Of a stretch of 64,000 nucleotides of DNA, positions 31,790 to 42,724 are shown piece after piece; positions within the stretch are counted from its first letter, which is position 1; every line of letters begins with the position of its first letter. Source of the DNA: Methylocapsa aurea (GTDB lineage: Bacteria; Pseudomonadota; Alphaproteobacteria; Rhizobiales; Beijerinckiaceae); the NCBI RefSeq assembly GCF_000746085.1, contig NZ_JQKO01000004.1, forward strand, positions 62,001-126,000, in the 5' to 3' direction. The notes under the pieces are model-generated. The model had not been told where the DNA came from and made no database searches. It saw nothing but the letters and a program-made list of their open reading frames with translations. The position numbers and the translations under genes are program-made.

Positions 31790-31970
31790 CCGCGAGGCAA
31801 GCGTTCGAAACCATACTGGACCGGTTCCGGCATCCGCCGAATCGGTCCGGCTTTGCTTTTAGGGCCGCTCCATAGGCCTGTGAATGCGACAGCGCTTCCC
31901 GCTTTCGCCGTTTTCACCTGTCAAGGTTCGCGCCATTGCGCCGGGGGCAGATCAAGCAAAGTCGAGTGTC

Positions 31971-32756
31971 ATGATGCGTTCTATCGTTGCAAGAGTCGCC
32001 ACGGTCTGCTTGGCCCTTCCGGCCGCTGCCTATCTGATCCTTGCGCCGGCTGGCCCGGCTTTCGCGCAATGGCGCAACTATTCCGGCTATGAGGCCTATC
32101 CAGCCTATCCGGCTTACGCTTATCCGGCCTATCCAGACTATTTCCCCGACGAATTGCCGCCGCCCTATCGTCGCGGCGAATATTATTATCCTTATGAACA
32201 GCCGGTCGAGCCGCGCTCTGGCGGTCGCGCGCGTCCGTCGGCGCAGGGCCGGGCCTATGGCGCGGGCTACGAGAGCGGCGACGTCGAACTCGGCGTCAAT
32301 CTCCGGGAACGCACCGCCGCGCGCGTGCAAAATCCGACGAACGAGCCGCCTGGCACGATCGTCATCGACACGCAGTCGCGGCATTTATATTTGGTTCAAT
32401 CCGGCGGATCCGCCATTCAATATGGGATCGGCGTCGGCCGCCAAGGATTCGAGTGGAGAGGCGTCGCGCGAGTTGGCCGCAAGGCGGAATGGCCGCGCTG
32501 GATTCCGCCGAAAGAAATGCTGAAGCGCCGCCCAGACCTGCCCGAAGAAATGGACGGCGGTCTCGAAAACCCGCTCGGCGCCCGCGCGCTCTATCTGTTC
32601 CAAGGTGAGAAGGACACGCTGTTTCGAATCCATGGCACCAATGAGCCGGATTCGATCGGCAAGGCCGTGTCCTCCGGCTGCATCCGCATGATGAATGCGG
32701 ATGTCATCGATCTTTACCAGAGGGTCGGCGTCGGCGCGCGGGTTGTGGTGCTGTAG
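31971..32756 (+). CDS. L,D-transpeptidase (YkuD family), second copy
   Basis: The 261-residue protein has a signal peptide ([20 protein letters not shown]), a Tyr-Pro-Ala rich spacer ([20 protein letters not shown]) and a YkuD domain with [20 protein letters not shown]. The catalytic domain is a close match to the upstream copy ([15 protein letters not shown]-x-YL shared), so the pair arose by tandem duplication. The Tyr-rich linker is absent in the first copy and may place the domain at the wall or outer membrane. The start at 31971 is chosen for the signal peptide. Confidence 0.9.
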   Translation: MMRSIVARVATVCLALPAAAYLILAPAGPAFAQWRNYSGYEAYPAYPAYAYPAYPDYFPDELPPPYRRGEYYYPYEQPVEPRSGGRARPSAQGRAYGAGYESGDVELGVNLRERTAARVQNPTNEPPGTIVIDTQSRHLYLVQSGGSAIQYGIGVGRQGFEWRGVARVGRKAEWPRWIPPKEMLKRRPDLPEEMDGGLENPLGARALYLFQGEKDTLFRIHGTNEPDSIGKAVSSGCIRMMNADVIDLYQRVGVGARVVVL

Positions 32757-32786
32757 ACCAGCATTCGGCCGCGACGCGCTGCGGCG

Positions 32787-34205
32787 CTATCTCGGCAAGA
32801 GGCTCGATCCCATCAAGAAGGCGTCGACGGCGCGCGCGGCTTGGCGCCCTTCGCGGATCGCCCAGACCACCAGGGATTGGCCGCGCCGCATGTCGCCGCA
32901 GGCGAAAACCTTCGGAACCGAGGTTGCGTAATTCACTTGATCGGCGGCGACATTGCCGCGCGCATCGAAGGCCACTCCAAGACTTTGCAAGAGCCCTTCC
33001 TGCACCGGCGAAACAAAGCCCATGGCGAGCAGGACAAGATCGGCCTTCAGCTCGAAATCGCTTCCCGGAATCTCTTTCAATTTATCGTCGAGCCTGACGC
33101 AAAGGATTTTCTTTACCGCGCCATCCTTGCCGCGAAACGCCTTGGTGAGCACCGAAAAATCCCGCTTCGCGCCTTCTTCCTGAGACGAGGACGTGCGCAG
33201 TTTCAACGGCCAGTTCGGCCAGGTCAGAAGCTTGTTTTCCTTTTCCGGCGGCTGCGGCATGATTTCGAGTTGGGTCACCGAAAGCGCGCCTTGTCGGATC
33301 GACGTGCCGATGCAATCCGAGCCGGTGTCGCCGCCGCCAATGACGACAACATGCTTGGCCCCAGCGAGGATCGGCTCGTTGCTGTGAATCGGCTCCTTGC
33401 CGACCCGCCGGTTCTGTTGTGGCAAAAACTCCATCGCGAAATGCACGCCCGCGAGGGTGCGGCCCTCGATCGGCAGATCGCGCGGCCTTTCCGCCCCGCC
33501 GCAGAGAACCACCGCGTCGAAATCATCGAGCAAAGTCTTGGCGTCGAGATCGACGCCAACATTCACGCTCCCATAAAAGCTCACGCCTTCGGCGCGCATC
33601 TGGTCGATCCGCCGGTCGATCAGATGCTTCTCCATCTTGAAATCGGGGATGCCATAGCGCAGCAAGCCGCCAGGCTTGGCGTTCTTCTCGAAAACATGCG
33701 CCTCATGGCCAGCGCGCGCGAGCTGCTGCGCGGCGGCAAGGCCCGCCGGCCCCGAACCGACCACCGCGACTTTCTTGCCCGTCTTCACGCTGGCGATCTC
33801 GGGCGCCACCCAGCCATTGGCGAAGGCCCGATCGACAATCGCGCATTCGATCGTCTTGATCGTCACCGGGTTGTCGTTGAGGTTCAGCGTGCAAGAAGCT
33901 TCGCATGGTGCCGGACAGACGCGGCCGGTGAATTCAGGAAAATTATTGGTCGAATGGAGATTGCGCGAGGCCTCCTCCCAATCGGAGCGATAGACGAGAT
34001 CGTTCCAATCGGGGATCTGATTGTTGACCGGGCAGCCGGTGTGGCAATAGGGAATGCCGCAATTCATGCAGCGCGCCGCCTGATCCTTCGTCGCCTCCTC
34101 CGAGAGCGGGATGACGAATTCCCGGTAATGGCGAATCCGGTCGGAGGCCGGCGCATAGCGCCGATCGCGCCGATCGATTTCAAGAAACCCCGTCACCTTG
34201 CCCAT
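32787..34205 (-). CDS. gltD: Glutamate synthase (NADPH) small subunit
   Basis: The 472-residue protein has the N-terminal double [4Fe-4S] cysteine set ([14 protein letters not shown] and later [11 protein letters not shown]), an FAD-binding [10 protein letters not shown] and an NADPH-binding [11 protein letters not shown]. It passes electrons from NADPH to the large subunit, which turns 2-oxoglutarate and glutamine into two glutamates. It lies 80 bp downstream of gltB on the same strand, so the two are probably one operon. It converges on the L,D-transpeptidase genes. Confidence 0.95.
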   Translation of the reverse strand: MGKVTGFLEIDRRDRRYAPASDRIRHYREFVIPLSEEATKDQAARCMNCGIPYCHTGCPVNNQIPDWNDLVYRSDWEEASRNLHSTNNFPEFTGRVCPAPCEASCTLNLNDNPVTIKTIECAIVDRAFANGWVAPEIASVKTGKKVAVVGSGPAGLAAAQQLARAGHEAHVFEKNAKPGGLLRYGIPDFKMEKHLIDRRIDQMRAEGVSFYGSVNVGVDLDAKTLLDDFDAVVLCGGAERPRDLPIEGRTLAGVHFAMEFLPQQNRRVGKEPIHSNEPILAGAKHVVVIGGGDTGSDCIGTSIRQGALSVTQLEIMPQPPEKENKLLTWPNWPLKLRTSSSQEEGAKRDFSVLTKAFRGKDGAVKKILCVRLDDKLKEIPGSDFELKADLVLLAMGFVSPVQEGLLQSLGVAFDARGNVAADQVNYATSVPKVFACGDMRRGQSLVVWAIREGRQAARAVDAFLMGSSLLPR

Positions 34206-34286
34206 GGAATATCCTCTGGCGGACGCAATCGCCCGCGACGCCCGAATGCTTCAGTTGTTCTGTGGCGCTTTCTCAGTGGGGAAGCC

Positions 34287-37200
34287 CTAAATCCCCACCG
34301 TCGCAAGCAGCCTTTGCTCCTGCTCCACCCGCATTTCCTCAATGGCGCGGCGATATTCGACCGGCATAACCTTGCGGAACTTATGCTTATAGTCGCCCCA
34401 TTGGTCGAGGATCCGCCGCGCCCGCGCCGAGCCTGTGAAGTCTGCGTGGTTTGAAATCAGCTGATGCAGCCGCTCCGCGTCGAAACGGGTCATGTCGCCC
34501 ATGACGTCGACGCGGCCGTGGAAGTCGAGGTCGCCGCCCTGGTGATAGCTCTTCTGCATCAGGTCTTCTTCTTCCGCGAGCGGCTCGAGCTCCACCATGG
34601 CGAGATTGCAGCGCTCGGCGAACCGGCCGTCCTCATCAAGGACATAAGCAATGCCGCCCGACATGCCGGCGGCGAAATTGCGGCCCGTCTCGCCGATCAC
34701 CACGACGATTCCACCCGTCATATATTCGCAGCCGTGGTCGCCGACGCCCTCGACGACGGCCAGCGCGCCGGAGTTGCGGACCGCGAAGCGCTCGCCCGCG
34801 ACGCCGCGGAAATAACATTCGCCGGCGATCGCGCCATAGAGCGCGGTATTGCCGATAATGATCGATTGTTCGGGCTCGATCCGCGACGCCGCCGGCGGAA
34901 AGATGATGATCTTGCCTCCCGAAAGTCCCTTGCCAACGTAATCATTCGCCTGCCCCTCCAGCGTGAGGGTGACCCCCGCGGCGAGCCAGGCGCCGAAACT
35001 TTGGCCGGCGGTTCCCTTGGCGTCGATGCGCACCGTCCCGTCCGGGAGGCCGGCATGGCCATGTTGGCGCGCGATCTCGCCCGACAACATGGCGCCTATG
35101 GCGCGATTGGTGTTGTTGATCGCGGTTTCGATCCGCGCCGGCGCGCCGCCATCGATGGCCGCCCTGGCCGCGCCGATGAGCGCGCGATCAAGCACATTGT
35201 CCAGCCCGTGATCCTGCGCCTCGGAGTGGAAAATAGATTGGCCTTGCGCGGCCTGCGGCTTGTGGAACAGCTTTGAGAAATCCAGCCCGCGCGCCTTCCA
35301 ATGCTCGACGACCTTCTGCTTGTCGAGCATCTGCATCTGCCCGATCATCTCGTCGACGGTGCGATAGCCCATGAAAGCCATCAATTGCCGCACTTCCTCG
35401 GCGATGAAGAAGAAGAAATTGATCACATGTTCGGGCTGTCCTGTGAACCGCTTGCGCAGCACCGGGTCCTGCGTCGCGATCCCAACCGGACAGGTATTGA
35501 GATGGCATTTGCGCATCATGATGCAGCCGGCGGCGATCAAGGGCGCAGTGGCGAAGCCGAATTCATCGGCGCCGAGAAGCGCGCCGATGATGACGTCGCG
35601 CCCGGTGCGCAGGCCGCCATCGACCTGCACCGCGATGCGCGAGCGCAGCTTGTTCAGCACGAGCGTCTGATGCGTCTCGGCGAGCCCGATCTCCCATGGA
35701 CTGCCGGCGTGTTTGATCGAGGTGAGCGGCGAGGCCCCGGTGCCGCCTTCAAAGCCTGAAATCGTCACATGATCGGCCCGGCCCTTCGAGACGCCGGCGG
35801 CGACCGTTCCAACGCCGACCTCGGAGACGAGCTTGACGGAAACCAAGGCCTCCGGATTGACGTTCTTCAGGTCGAAGATCAGCTGGGCAAGATCCTCGAT
35901 CGAATAGATGTCATGATGCGGCGGCGGCGAGATGAGGCCGACCCCTTGCGTCGAATGGCGCACCTTGGCGATGACGGCGTCGACCTTATGGCCCGGCAAT
36001 TGGCCGCCTTCGCCCGGCTTCGCCCCTTGCGCCATCTTGATCTGCATCATGTCGGCGTTGACGAGATATTCGGTGGTGACGCCGAACCGGCCGGAGGCCA
36101 CCTGCTTGATCGCCGAGCGCATCGAATCGCCGTTGGGAAGCGGCTTGTAGCGATCCGATTCCTCGCCGCCCTCCCCGGTATTCGACTTGCCTCCGATCCG
36201 GTTCATCGCGATCGCCAGCGTCGTATGGGCCTCGCGCGAGATCGAGCCATAGGACATCGCGCCGGTCGAAAAGCGCCGCACGATCGAGGCGGCGGACTCG
36301 ACTTCGTCGATCGGCGCCGGCGCGCGGCCGTCTTCCTCCGCGCTCTTGATGCGGAAGAGGCCGCGAATGGTCAAAGGCTGCTCTCTCTGATCGTTCAACA
36401 GCGCGGCATAGGCGCCATAGGTCTCCGCATTATTGCCGCGCACGGCATGTTGCAGGAGCGAGACCGACTGCGGCGACCAGGAATGCGCTTCGCCGCGAAT
36501 GCGGAAGGCGTAATCGCCGCCTATGTCGAGGGCGTTGCGATAGACCGGCGCATCGCCGAAAGCGTCCTTGTGCCGGCGCACGCTTTCCTGCGCGATCTCA
36601 GGCAGGCCGACGCCGCCGATCCTCGTCGCGGTTCCAGTGAAATAGCGCGCGACGAACTCTTCTGCCAAGCCGACCGCGTCGAAAATCTGCGCACCGCAAT
36701 AGGATTGATAGGTCGAGATGCCCATTTTCGACATCACCTTCAACAATCCCTTGTCGATCGACTTGATGTAGCGCTTGCACGCCTCGTATCCGTCGACTTC
36801 GTCGGGAAACTCATCGGCCATTGCGGCGAGAGTCTCGAAGGCGAGATAGGGATTGATCGCTTCCGCGCCATAGCCGGCGAGAAGCGCGAAATGATGCACC
36901 TCCCGCGCTTCGCCGGTTTCGACGACAAGTCCGACCGAGGTGCGCAGGCCCTTGCGGATCAGATGATGATGCACCGCCGCGGTGGCGAGCAGCGCGGGAA
37001 TTGGAACGCGGTCGGGCCCGACGAGGCGGTCGGACAGGATGATGATGTTGAAGCCGCCATTCACGGCGCCTTCGGCGCGATTGCACAGCCGATCCAGCGC
37101 CTCGCGCATGCCTTCCGCCCCGGTTTCCGACGGATAGGTGATGTCCAGCGTCTTGGTGTCGAAAGCTTCCTCGAAATGGCCGATCGAGCGGATTTTCTCA

Positions 37201-38975
37201 AGGTCGCCATTGGTGAGAATCGGCTGGCGGACTTCGAGGCGCTTGCGCTTCGAATTGCCTTCCTGATCGAGGATGTTCGGGCGCGGCCCAATGAAGGACA
37301 CGAGGCTCATGACCAGTTCCTCGCGGATCGGGTCGATCGGCGGATTGGTCACCTGGGCGAAATTTTGCTTGAAATAGGTGAAGAGCGGCTTCGAATTCGA
37401 GGACAGCGCCGAAATCGGCGTGTCCGTCCCCATCGAGCCAACCGCCTCCTGGCCGGTGACCGCCATCGGCGACATCAACAGCGACAAATCCTCTTGCGTG
37501 TAGCCGAAGGCTTGCTGGCGATCGAGCAGCGAGACGTCGGTGCGGGTCGAGCGCGGCTCGACGAGATTGAGATCCTCGAGGACGATCTGGGTGTGGGCCA
37601 GCCATTCGGCGTAAGGGTGCGAGGTCGCCAGCGCATTTTTCGTCTCGTCGTCGGAGATGATGCGGCCCTGCTCCAGATCGACCAGCAGCATCTTGCCCGG
37701 CTGCAGCCGCCATTTGGCGATGATCCGCTCTTCCGGGATCGGCAGGACTCCGACCTCGGAGGCCAGCACGACAAGGCCGTCGTCAGTGACGATATAGCGC
37801 GCCGGGCGCAAGCCATTGCGATCGAGCGTCGCGCCGATCTGGCGGCCATCGGTGAAGGCGACCGCCGCCGGCCCGTCCCAGGGCTCCATCAAGGCGGCGT
37901 GATATTCGTAGAAGGCGCGCCGCGCCTCGTCCATAAGCGGATTGCCCGACCAGGCCTCCGGGATCAGCATCATCATCGCATGGGCGAGGGAATAGCCGCC
38001 CTGCACGAGAAATTCGAGCGCATTGTCGAAACAGGCCGTGTCCGATTGCCCTTCATAGGAAATCGGCCAGAGCTTGCTGATGTCATTGCCGAATAGCCCC
38101 GAGGCGACGGACGCCTGCCGCGCCGCCATCCAATTGACGTTGCCGCGCAGCGTATTGATCTCGCCATTATGGGCGACGAGGCGATAGGGATGGGCCAATG
38201 ACCAGGTCGGAAACGTATTGGTCGAGAAGCGCTGATGCACGAGCGAGAGCGCCGATTCGAAGCTTGGATCGGCGAGATCCTGGAAATAATGGCCGAGCTG
38301 GGTCGCCAGCAGGAGGCCTTTGTAGACGATCGTGCGGGACGAAAGCGAAACCGGATAAAAGCCCGCCGTGCGGGAATCGCGCAAATTATAGACGGCGTTT
38401 GAAATGACCTTGCGGAGGATGAACAGCCGGCGCTCGAAAACCGTCTGATCCTCGACATGGGGACCGCGCTTGATGAAGATCTGGCGGCTGACCGGGGCGC
38501 TCGGCTTGACGCTCTCGCCAAGACGGGAGGGATCGACCGGCGTATCGCGCCAGCCCAAAAATATCTGCCCTTCCTCGGCGACGGTGTTTTCGACAATCGC
38601 TTCAACAATCGCGCGCCCCTCGGGATCGCGCGGCAGGAACAAGGCGCCAACGGCATATTCGCCTGGCTCGGGCAGGTCGAATCCGAGGTCGCGCGCCTTA
38701 TCCACAAAGAATCGATGCGGGATCTGGACCAGCATGCCGCAGCCGTCGCCGGCCTTGGGATCGGCGCCGACCGCGCCGCGATGATCGAGATTGAGGAGAA
38801 TCTCGAGGCCCATCTTGATGATGTCATGCGACTTGCGATTATGCATGTCGGCGACGAAGCCGACGCCGCAAGCGTCATGCTCGCGGGTCGGGCAATAGAG
38901 GCCTTGCTCGGCGGGGAGGCCCGGATCGAGGACGAGAGGGCCGGCAGTGGGGTCGCGGAAAATGGGGTCGGTCAT
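34287..38975 (-). CDS. gltB: Glutamate synthase (NADPH) large subunit
   Basis: The 1562-residue protein has a class II amidotransferase domain; after removal of a 35-residue propeptide the nucleophile is C36 ([17 protein letters not shown]). The central and FMN domains follow, with the 3Fe-4S cluster motif [17 protein letters not shown], and a C-terminal beta-helix of GXXGG repeats. It is full length. In ammonium assimilation it works with GltD and glutamine synthetase. Confidence 0.96.
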   Translation of the reverse strand: MTDPIFRDPTAGPLVLDPGLPAEQGLYCPTREHDACGVGFVADMHNRKSHDIIKMGLEILLNLDHRGAVGADPKAGDGCGMLVQIPHRFFVDKARDLGFDLPEPGEYAVGALFLPRDPEGRAIVEAIVENTVAEEGQIFLGWRDTPVDPSRLGESVKPSAPVSRQIFIKRGPHVEDQTVFERRLFILRKVISNAVYNLRDSRTAGFYPVSLSSRTIVYKGLLLATQLGHYFQDLADPSFESALSLVHQRFSTNTFPTWSLAHPYRLVAHNGEINTLRGNVNWMAARQASVASGLFGNDISKLWPISYEGQSDTACFDNALEFLVQGGYSLAHAMMMLIPEAWSGNPLMDEARRAFYEYHAALMEPWDGPAAVAFTDGRQIGATLDRNGLRPARYIVTDDGLVVLASEVGVLPIPEERIIAKWRLQPGKMLLVDLEQGRIISDDETKNALATSHPYAEWLAHTQIVLEDLNLVEPRSTRTDVSLLDRQQAFGYTQEDLSLLMSPMAVTGQEAVGSMGTDTPISALSSNSKPLFTYFKQNFAQVTNPPIDPIREELVMSLVSFIGPRPNILDQEGNSKRKRLEVRQPILTNGDLEKIRSIGHFEEAFDTKTLDITYPSETGAEGMREALDRLCNRAEGAVNGGFNIIILSDRLVGPDRVPIPALLATAAVHHHLIRKGLRTSVGLVVETGEAREVHHFALLAGYGAEAINPYLAFETLAAMADEFPDEVDGYEACKRYIKSIDKGLLKVMSKMGISTYQSYCGAQIFDAVGLAEEFVARYFTGTATRIGGVGLPEIAQESVRRHKDAFGDAPVYRNALDIGGDYAFRIRGEAHSWSPQSVSLLQHAVRGNNAETYGAYAALLNDQREQPLTIRGLFRIKSAEEDGRAPAPIDEVESAASIVRRFSTGAMSYGSISREAHTTLAIAMNRIGGKSNTGEGGEESDRYKPLPNGDSMRSAIKQVASGRFGVTTEYLVNADMMQIKMAQGAKPGEGGQLPGHKVDAVIAKVRHSTQGVGLISPPPHHDIYSIEDLAQLIFDLKNVNPEALVSVKLVSEVGVGTVAAGVSKGRADHVTISGFEGGTGASPLTSIKHAGSPWEIGLAETHQTLVLNKLRSRIAVQVDGGLRTGRDVIIGALLGADEFGFATAPLIAAGCIMMRKCHLNTCPVGIATQDPVLRKRFTGQPEHVINFFFFIAEEVRQLMAFMGYRTVDEMIGQMQMLDKQKVVEHWKARGLDFSKLFHKPQAAQGQSIFHSEAQDHGLDNVLDRALIGAARAAIDGGAPARIETAINNTNRAIGAMLSGEIARQHGHAGLPDGTVRIDAKGTAGQSFGAWLAAGVTLTLEGQANDYVGKGLSGGKIIIFPPAASRIEPEQSIIIGNTALYGAIAGECYFRGVAGERFAVRNSGALAVVEGVGDHGCEYMTGGIVVVIGETGRNFAAGMSGGIAYVLDEDGRFAERCNLAMVELEPLAEEEDLMQKSYHQGGDLDFHGRVDVMGDMTRFDAERLHQLISNHADFTGSARARRILDQWGDYKHKFRKVMPVEYRRAIEEMRVEQEQRLLATVGI

Positions 38976-39403
38976 CTCTAACCCTCTATCAAAAAAACGC
39001 CGATTGTCGATGCGAGGATTTTTCGCGGCTGTCCCGGCCTGTAATGGTCAGCAACACTGTCCTATTTCAAGGGGGTGAACATTGCAGATTTTATCTTGAT
39101 TAACAAGAGATGAAAATCGACGGAAGCAATGTTGGCTTGCATTAAAAATTTGTCGGGCAAGTTCGCCCATTTGTCCCAACAGGTAGGCTCGCCTGGGGGC
39201 GCTTCCCGCGGCGTTGCGCCCCACCAGAGATTGCCTGTGGAGGCGCGGCCGTTCTTCATGGTATCCACCCAGGGCGCGAGCATGAATCGGCTCGACAAGG
39301 GCGGAGCAAATTCATGGCGTTTCCCGTATGCGCAGCTGGCCTCGCAGGTCAGGCCGGACCCTGGAGGGTCGAGGCCGCTTCCCTAACCCGGGCCTGAAAC
39401 GCC
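38976..39403. other. Divergent intergenic region between gltB and ltaE
   Basis: About 430 bp. The part near 39070-39155 is AT-rich and likely carries the gltB promoter. The rest has several short hairpins (for example near 39195 and 39215) but no gene with a recognisable product; a 78-codon minus-strand frame is probably spurious. Confidence 0.4.
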
Positions 39404-40468
39404 ATGGATTTTACCAGCGACAACACCACCGGGGCGAGCCAGCCCATCCTCGACGCCATCCTTGCGGCCAATAAGGGCCCCTCCCCTGCCTATGGCGCGG
39501 ACCCCTTCAGCGCCAGGGCCGCAGAGCTCTTGGGCGAGGTTTTCGAGAAAGAGATCGCCTGTTTTCTCGTCGCCACCGGCACCGCCTCGAACGCATTGGC
39601 GCTTGGCGCGCTTTGCCCCCCTTGGGGCGCGGTCTTCTGCCATCAAGACGCGCATGTTCTCGATGACGAGTGCGGCGCGCCGGAAATGTTTACCGCCGGA
39701 GCCAAACTGGTCGGCATTCCTGGCCACGCCGGCAAGATCGCGCCGCGCGACTTCGCGGCGGCCCTTGCAAATTTTCCGCGCGGCGTGGTGAAAACCGTCC
39801 AGCCCGCCGCCTTGTCGCTGTCGCAGGCGACCGAATGCGGCGCCCTCTATACTTGCGCGGAGCTCTCCGAACTGGCCGCGATCGCCCATGACGCCAAACT
39901 TCAGGTGCACATGGACGGGGCGCGTTTCGCCAATGCGCTCGTCGCCCTGGGGACGACCCCCGCCGAAATGAGCTGGAAAGCGGGGATCGACGTCTTGTCC
40001 TTCGGCGCGACCAAGAATGGCGCGCTCGCTTGCGAAGCCTTGATCTTTTTCGATCCCCGCAGAGCATTGAACCTTCCCTATCAACGCAAGCGCGGCGGGC
40101 ATACTTTGTCGAAAGGGCGCTTTCTCGGCGCGCAGATGGTCGCCTATCTCGAAAAGGGCCATGGGCTCGAGCTCGCGAAAACCGCCAATGCCCGTGCGGT
40201 CAGGCTGGCCGAAGGTCTCGCTAAAGCGCCCGGCGTGCGGCTGCCCTGGACGCGAGAGGCGAATGAAGTTTTTGCGATTTTGCCGCGCAAGACGGACGCG
40301 GCGCTAAAAGCCGCCGGCGCGCTTTATTACGAATGGAGTTTTCGCAGCTTCGACCCCAAAATTGTTCTTCCAAGCGAGGACGAAGTCTTTGTCCGGCTGG
40401 TGACGTCCTTCGCGACGCAGGCGTCAGACATCGAGCGTTTTCTCGCCGTCGCGCAGGAAGCAGCTTGA
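39404..40468 (+). CDS. ltaE: Low-specificity L-threonine aldolase
   Basis: The 354-residue PLP enzyme starts MDFTSDNTTGASQPILDAI and has the aldolase features HQDAHVLDDECGAPE, HMDGARFANAL and the Schiff-base lysine K204 in LSFGATKNGALACEA. It cleaves threonine or allo-threonine to glycine and acetaldehyde, and the reverse reaction supplies beta-hydroxy amino acids. It is a single gene facing hsp20, with a hairpin terminator between them. Confidence 0.9.
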   Translation: MDFTSDNTTGASQPILDAILAANKGPSPAYGADPFSARAAELLGEVFEKEIACFLVATGTASNALALGALCPPWGAVFCHQDAHVLDDECGAPEMFTAGAKLVGIPGHAGKIAPRDFAAALANFPRGVVKTVQPAALSLSQATECGALYTCAELSELAAIAHDAKLQVHMDGARFANALVALGTTPAEMSWKAGIDVLSFGATKNGALACEALIFFDPRRALNLPYQRKRGGHTLSKGRFLGAQMVAYLEKGHGLELAKTANARAVRLAEGLAKAPGVRLPWTREANEVFAILPRKTDAALKAAGALYYEWSFRSFDPKIVLPSEDEVFVRLVTSFATQASDIERFLAVAQEAA

Positions 40469-40504
40469 GGCCGCCTGACGCCGTTGGCGCGGGCGCAAAT
40501 GGAA

Positions 40505-40532
40505 AAGGGCGCCTCCAGGAGACGCCCTTCCA
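40505..40532 (-). terminator. Terminator between ltaE and hsp20
   Basis: Arms AAGGGCGCCTC and GAGACGCCCTT (one C-A mismatch) flank CAG. Read on the minus strand it is followed by TTCC after the CTT, so it mainly ends hsp20; it may also slow ltaE transcription. Confidence 0.65.
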
Positions 40533-40574
40533 CCACCAAGCCAGGTTAGGGAGGGGGGAACCCGCCCGGTGGGA

Positions 40575-41057
40575 TTAAGCCGCTTGTTGCGCCGTCGAGA
40601 CAACTTGCGGGCCGACCTCCGCACCGGCCTTGCCGATGGGGATCTGACGCGGTTTCCGCGCTTCGGGAATTTCGCGAAGCAGGTCGATGTGGAGCAAGCC
40701 GTTTTCCAGCCGCGCGCCCGTTACCTGAACATGATCGGCGAGCTGGAATCTCCGCTCGAAGGCGCGCGCTGCGATGCCGCGGTAGAGCATCTCCGGCTTC
40801 GCGGCTCCGTTCTCGCGCGGGCTTTCCCTTGAACCGCGCACGGTCAGGGTATTTTCCTTGGTTTCGATCGAAAGGTCCTTGTCGGAAAAGCCGGCGACGG
40901 CGATCGAAATCCGGTAGGAATCATCGCCCGTGCGTTCGATGTCATAGGGCGGGTAGCTCGGCGCCGCCTCAAGACCGGCGGCCTGATCGATCATGCTGAA
41001 CAAGCGGTCGAATCCAATGGTCGAGCGGTAAAGCGGGGAAAGATCGAATTGACGCAT
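40575..41057 (-). CDS. Small heat-shock protein, Hsp20 family
   Basis: The 160-residue protein has the N-terminal sequence DLSPLYRSTIGFDRLFSMID typical of IbpA-like sHsps, an alpha-crystallin domain (YPPYDIERTGDDSYRI to the LENGLLHIDL strand), and a C-terminal tail (KPRQIPI) with the I-x-I-like anchoring motif. It holds unfolding proteins. The ATG at 41057 follows GGAGGATATGCAG. An upstream extension of the frame is not coding. Translation is probably controlled by the ROSE-like leader. Confidence 0.93.
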   Translation of the reverse strand: MRQFDLSPLYRSTIGFDRLFSMIDQAAGLEAAPSYPPYDIERTGDDSYRISIAVAGFSDKDLSIETKENTLTVRGSRESPRENGAAKPEMLYRGIAARAFERRFQLADHVQVTGARLENGLLHIDLLREIPEARKPRQIPIGKAGAEVGPQVVSTAQQAA

Positions 41058-41100
41058 CTGCATATCCTCCATGATGAAGCGACACGAAGCTGAGCCGACA
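41058..41100 (-). promoter_or_regulatory. ROSE-like RNA thermometer in the hsp20 leader
   Basis: In the RNA sense UCGCUUC-AUCAU-GGAGGAU (41064-41082) the U(U/C)GCU box faces the Shine-Dalgarno GGAGGAU, with C-G, U-A, U-G and C-G pairs next to a G-G opposition, as known in the last hairpin of ROSE elements of rhizobial small heat-shock genes. Melting at high temperature would free the ribosome site. Upstream hairpins of the element were not traced in full. Confidence 0.6.
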
Positions 41101-41331
41101 AAGCGCCCATGGCTCGCCTCTGTTCTCGCGCGTCCGAGAGCGGCCCGCGCAGGGCTTGATGTAGGGATGGAGTTTTCCGTTGCAAGAGGCGCCCGGCGAC
41201 CAAACCAGGCGGCCAAAACCGGGGCCCTAGGCAAGACTTCTTGCTGGCGTCGCGCTAAACTCAACCGACCCGGCAGGGCGCCAAACTCCCGCCTTCCGCC
41301 ATTCGCCTTGGGGCGCATTGAGGTTTTCGCA

Positions 41332-42312
41332 TTGGAACTTTGCACGATCGCAGAAAATCCCGCCCCGCCAGGGGTCATCGTCGCAAGCATTGCGACCCAC
41401 GACAAAGTGAACCTGCGGGTGGCGCGCTGGCGCTGCGAGGGACCTTGCTTCGGCACGGTCGCGATTTTGCCCGGACGGGCTGAATTCATCGAAAAATATT
41501 TCGAAGTCATCGCCGAACTGCTGGAGCGGCGCCTCGATGTGGTGGTCCTGGACTGGCGCGGCCAAGGCCTCTCCGACCGCCTCCTGTCCAACCGCCGCAA
41601 GGGCCATGTCGGCCATTTCCGGGCCTATGCGCGCGATCTCGACGCCTTGCGAACCAAAGTGCTCGAACCCTATTGCCGTCCGCCCTGGTTCGCGCTCGGC
41701 CACTCCATGGGCGGGGCCATTCTTCTCGCCGACGCCCGCACCGGGCGCTCGGCTTTCGAACGCATCGTCGTCACCGCGCCGATGATCGGGATCCGCGATC
41801 TCCGCTTCCCACGCGCCGGGCGCGCCCTCGTCAGCGCCCTTACGATGCTGGGATTTGGCGCCTCCTTCGCGCCTGGGGGCGGCGGCAATCCCTATATGTC
41901 GCGGGGCTTCGCCGACAATGTCCTGACCTCCGATCCCAACCGTTTTCAGCGCATCGCCGCAACCATCGCGGCCGCGCCCGACCTCGCAGTGGGCGATCCG
42001 ACGATCGGCTGGGTCAACGCCGCTCTCAGCCTGATGCGTCGTTTCGAAGATGTCGAGTTTCCGCGCCGGACCTTGACCCCGATCTTGATCGCCGCCGCCG
42101 GGGCTGACCGCCTCTGCGACACGGCGGCGATCGAGTCCTTCGGAAGCCGCCTCAAAGCAGGGCGGGTCATTACGATTCCCTATTCGCGTCATGAGATTCT
42201 GATCGAGCGAGACGCCATTCGCGAGCAGTTCTGGGCCGCATTCGATGCTTTCATTCCAGGTCTTGCGCCCTTGAACGCCGATCCCGACGCCGTCCGCGCC
42301 TTCGACTCCTAG
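41332..42312 (+). CDS. Alpha/beta hydrolase, lysophospholipase-like (serine aminopeptidase S33)
   Basis: About 326 residues. The order VAILPGRAEFIEKYFEVIAE, VVLDWRGQGLSDR and ALGHSMGGAILLAD (nucleophile Ser in GHSMGG), then a late Asp in ADRLCDTAA and His in YSRHEIL gives a full catalytic triad. This matches PldB-type lysophospholipases/monoacylglycerol lipases. The start is uncertain: the conserved part begins near LELCTIAENPAPPG, so I use a TTG at 41332; TTG 41308 or other upstream codons are possible. It diverges from hsp20. Confidence 0.8.
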   Translation: MELCTIAENPAPPGVIVASIATHDKVNLRVARWRCEGPCFGTVAILPGRAEFIEKYFEVIAELLERRLDVVVLDWRGQGLSDRLLSNRRKGHVGHFRAYARDLDALRTKVLEPYCRPPWFALGHSMGGAILLADARTGRSAFERIVVTAPMIGIRDLRFPRAGRALVSALTMLGFGASFAPGGGGNPYMSRGFADNVLTSDPNRFQRIAATIAAAPDLAVGDPTIGWVNAALSLMRRFEDVEFPRRTLTPILIAAAGADRLCDTAAIESFGSRLKAGRVITIPYSRHEILIERDAIREQFWAAFDAFIPGLAPLNADPDAVRAFDS

Positions 42313-42569
42313 AGCATATTCCGCTCAGGTTGATCTGAGCGATAAGAATATGCTCAAGCTTTTGAATTTAGAGCGATTTCTTTCCGGCCGAATGGTTCCA
42401 TTCGGCCGGAAAGCGCTCTAGAGCATTTTCGAGCGAAGTGGATGCTGGCCGCCGGCATCCTCCGGTTAGAGCATTTGCGAGGAAAGCAACCGCCGTCTTC
42501 CGTCAAGAAATTGTAATAATACAAAGAGATAGAGGCGCTTTCCGATTCCGATGAACCTGAAAGCGCCCA
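42311..42569. repeat. Cluster of palindromic intergenic repeats
   Basis: Contains AGAGCATATTCCGCTCAG..., a long hairpin with arms TTTCCGGCCGAATGG and CCATTCGGCCGGAAA (42379-42412), then AGAGCATTTTCGAGCGAAG and AGGCGCTTTCCGATTCC. These pieces recur at 30923, 44728, 45364 and 50983. The 410-bp space up to the formaldehyde genes has no other gene. Confidence 0.85.
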
Positions 42570-42724
42570 CGGATGCGCAGCCATTGCCGCAAGCGCAAAA
42601 CCGCGCTAATCCATCGCCGCAACCCCGCGAGCGCGCTTTGCGCAAGGTTCGTCGCTCGATCCGGCGAGCGCGCGCGTAAGGGGACAGGAAACGGCGAGGC
42701 GCTTCTCGCAAACGGGCAAAACTC

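Noticed and set aside
35769-38096. 775-codon plus-strand frame inside gltB
   Set aside because: It is fully antisense to a complete gltB, rich in Arg, Asp and Gly, and shows no domain; a mirror frame of high-GC coding DNA.
39062-39298. 78-codon minus-strand frame upstream of gltB as a leader peptide
   Set aside because: It ends well before gltB, has no ribosome site or amino-acid bias expected of an attenuator, and is not needed to explain gltB control.
40575-41600. Long N-terminal extension of Hsp20 to 341 residues
   Set aside because: The extra part is low-complexity, crosses the ROSE-like leader and overlaps the divergent hydrolase gene. The ATG at 41057 has a strong ribosome site.
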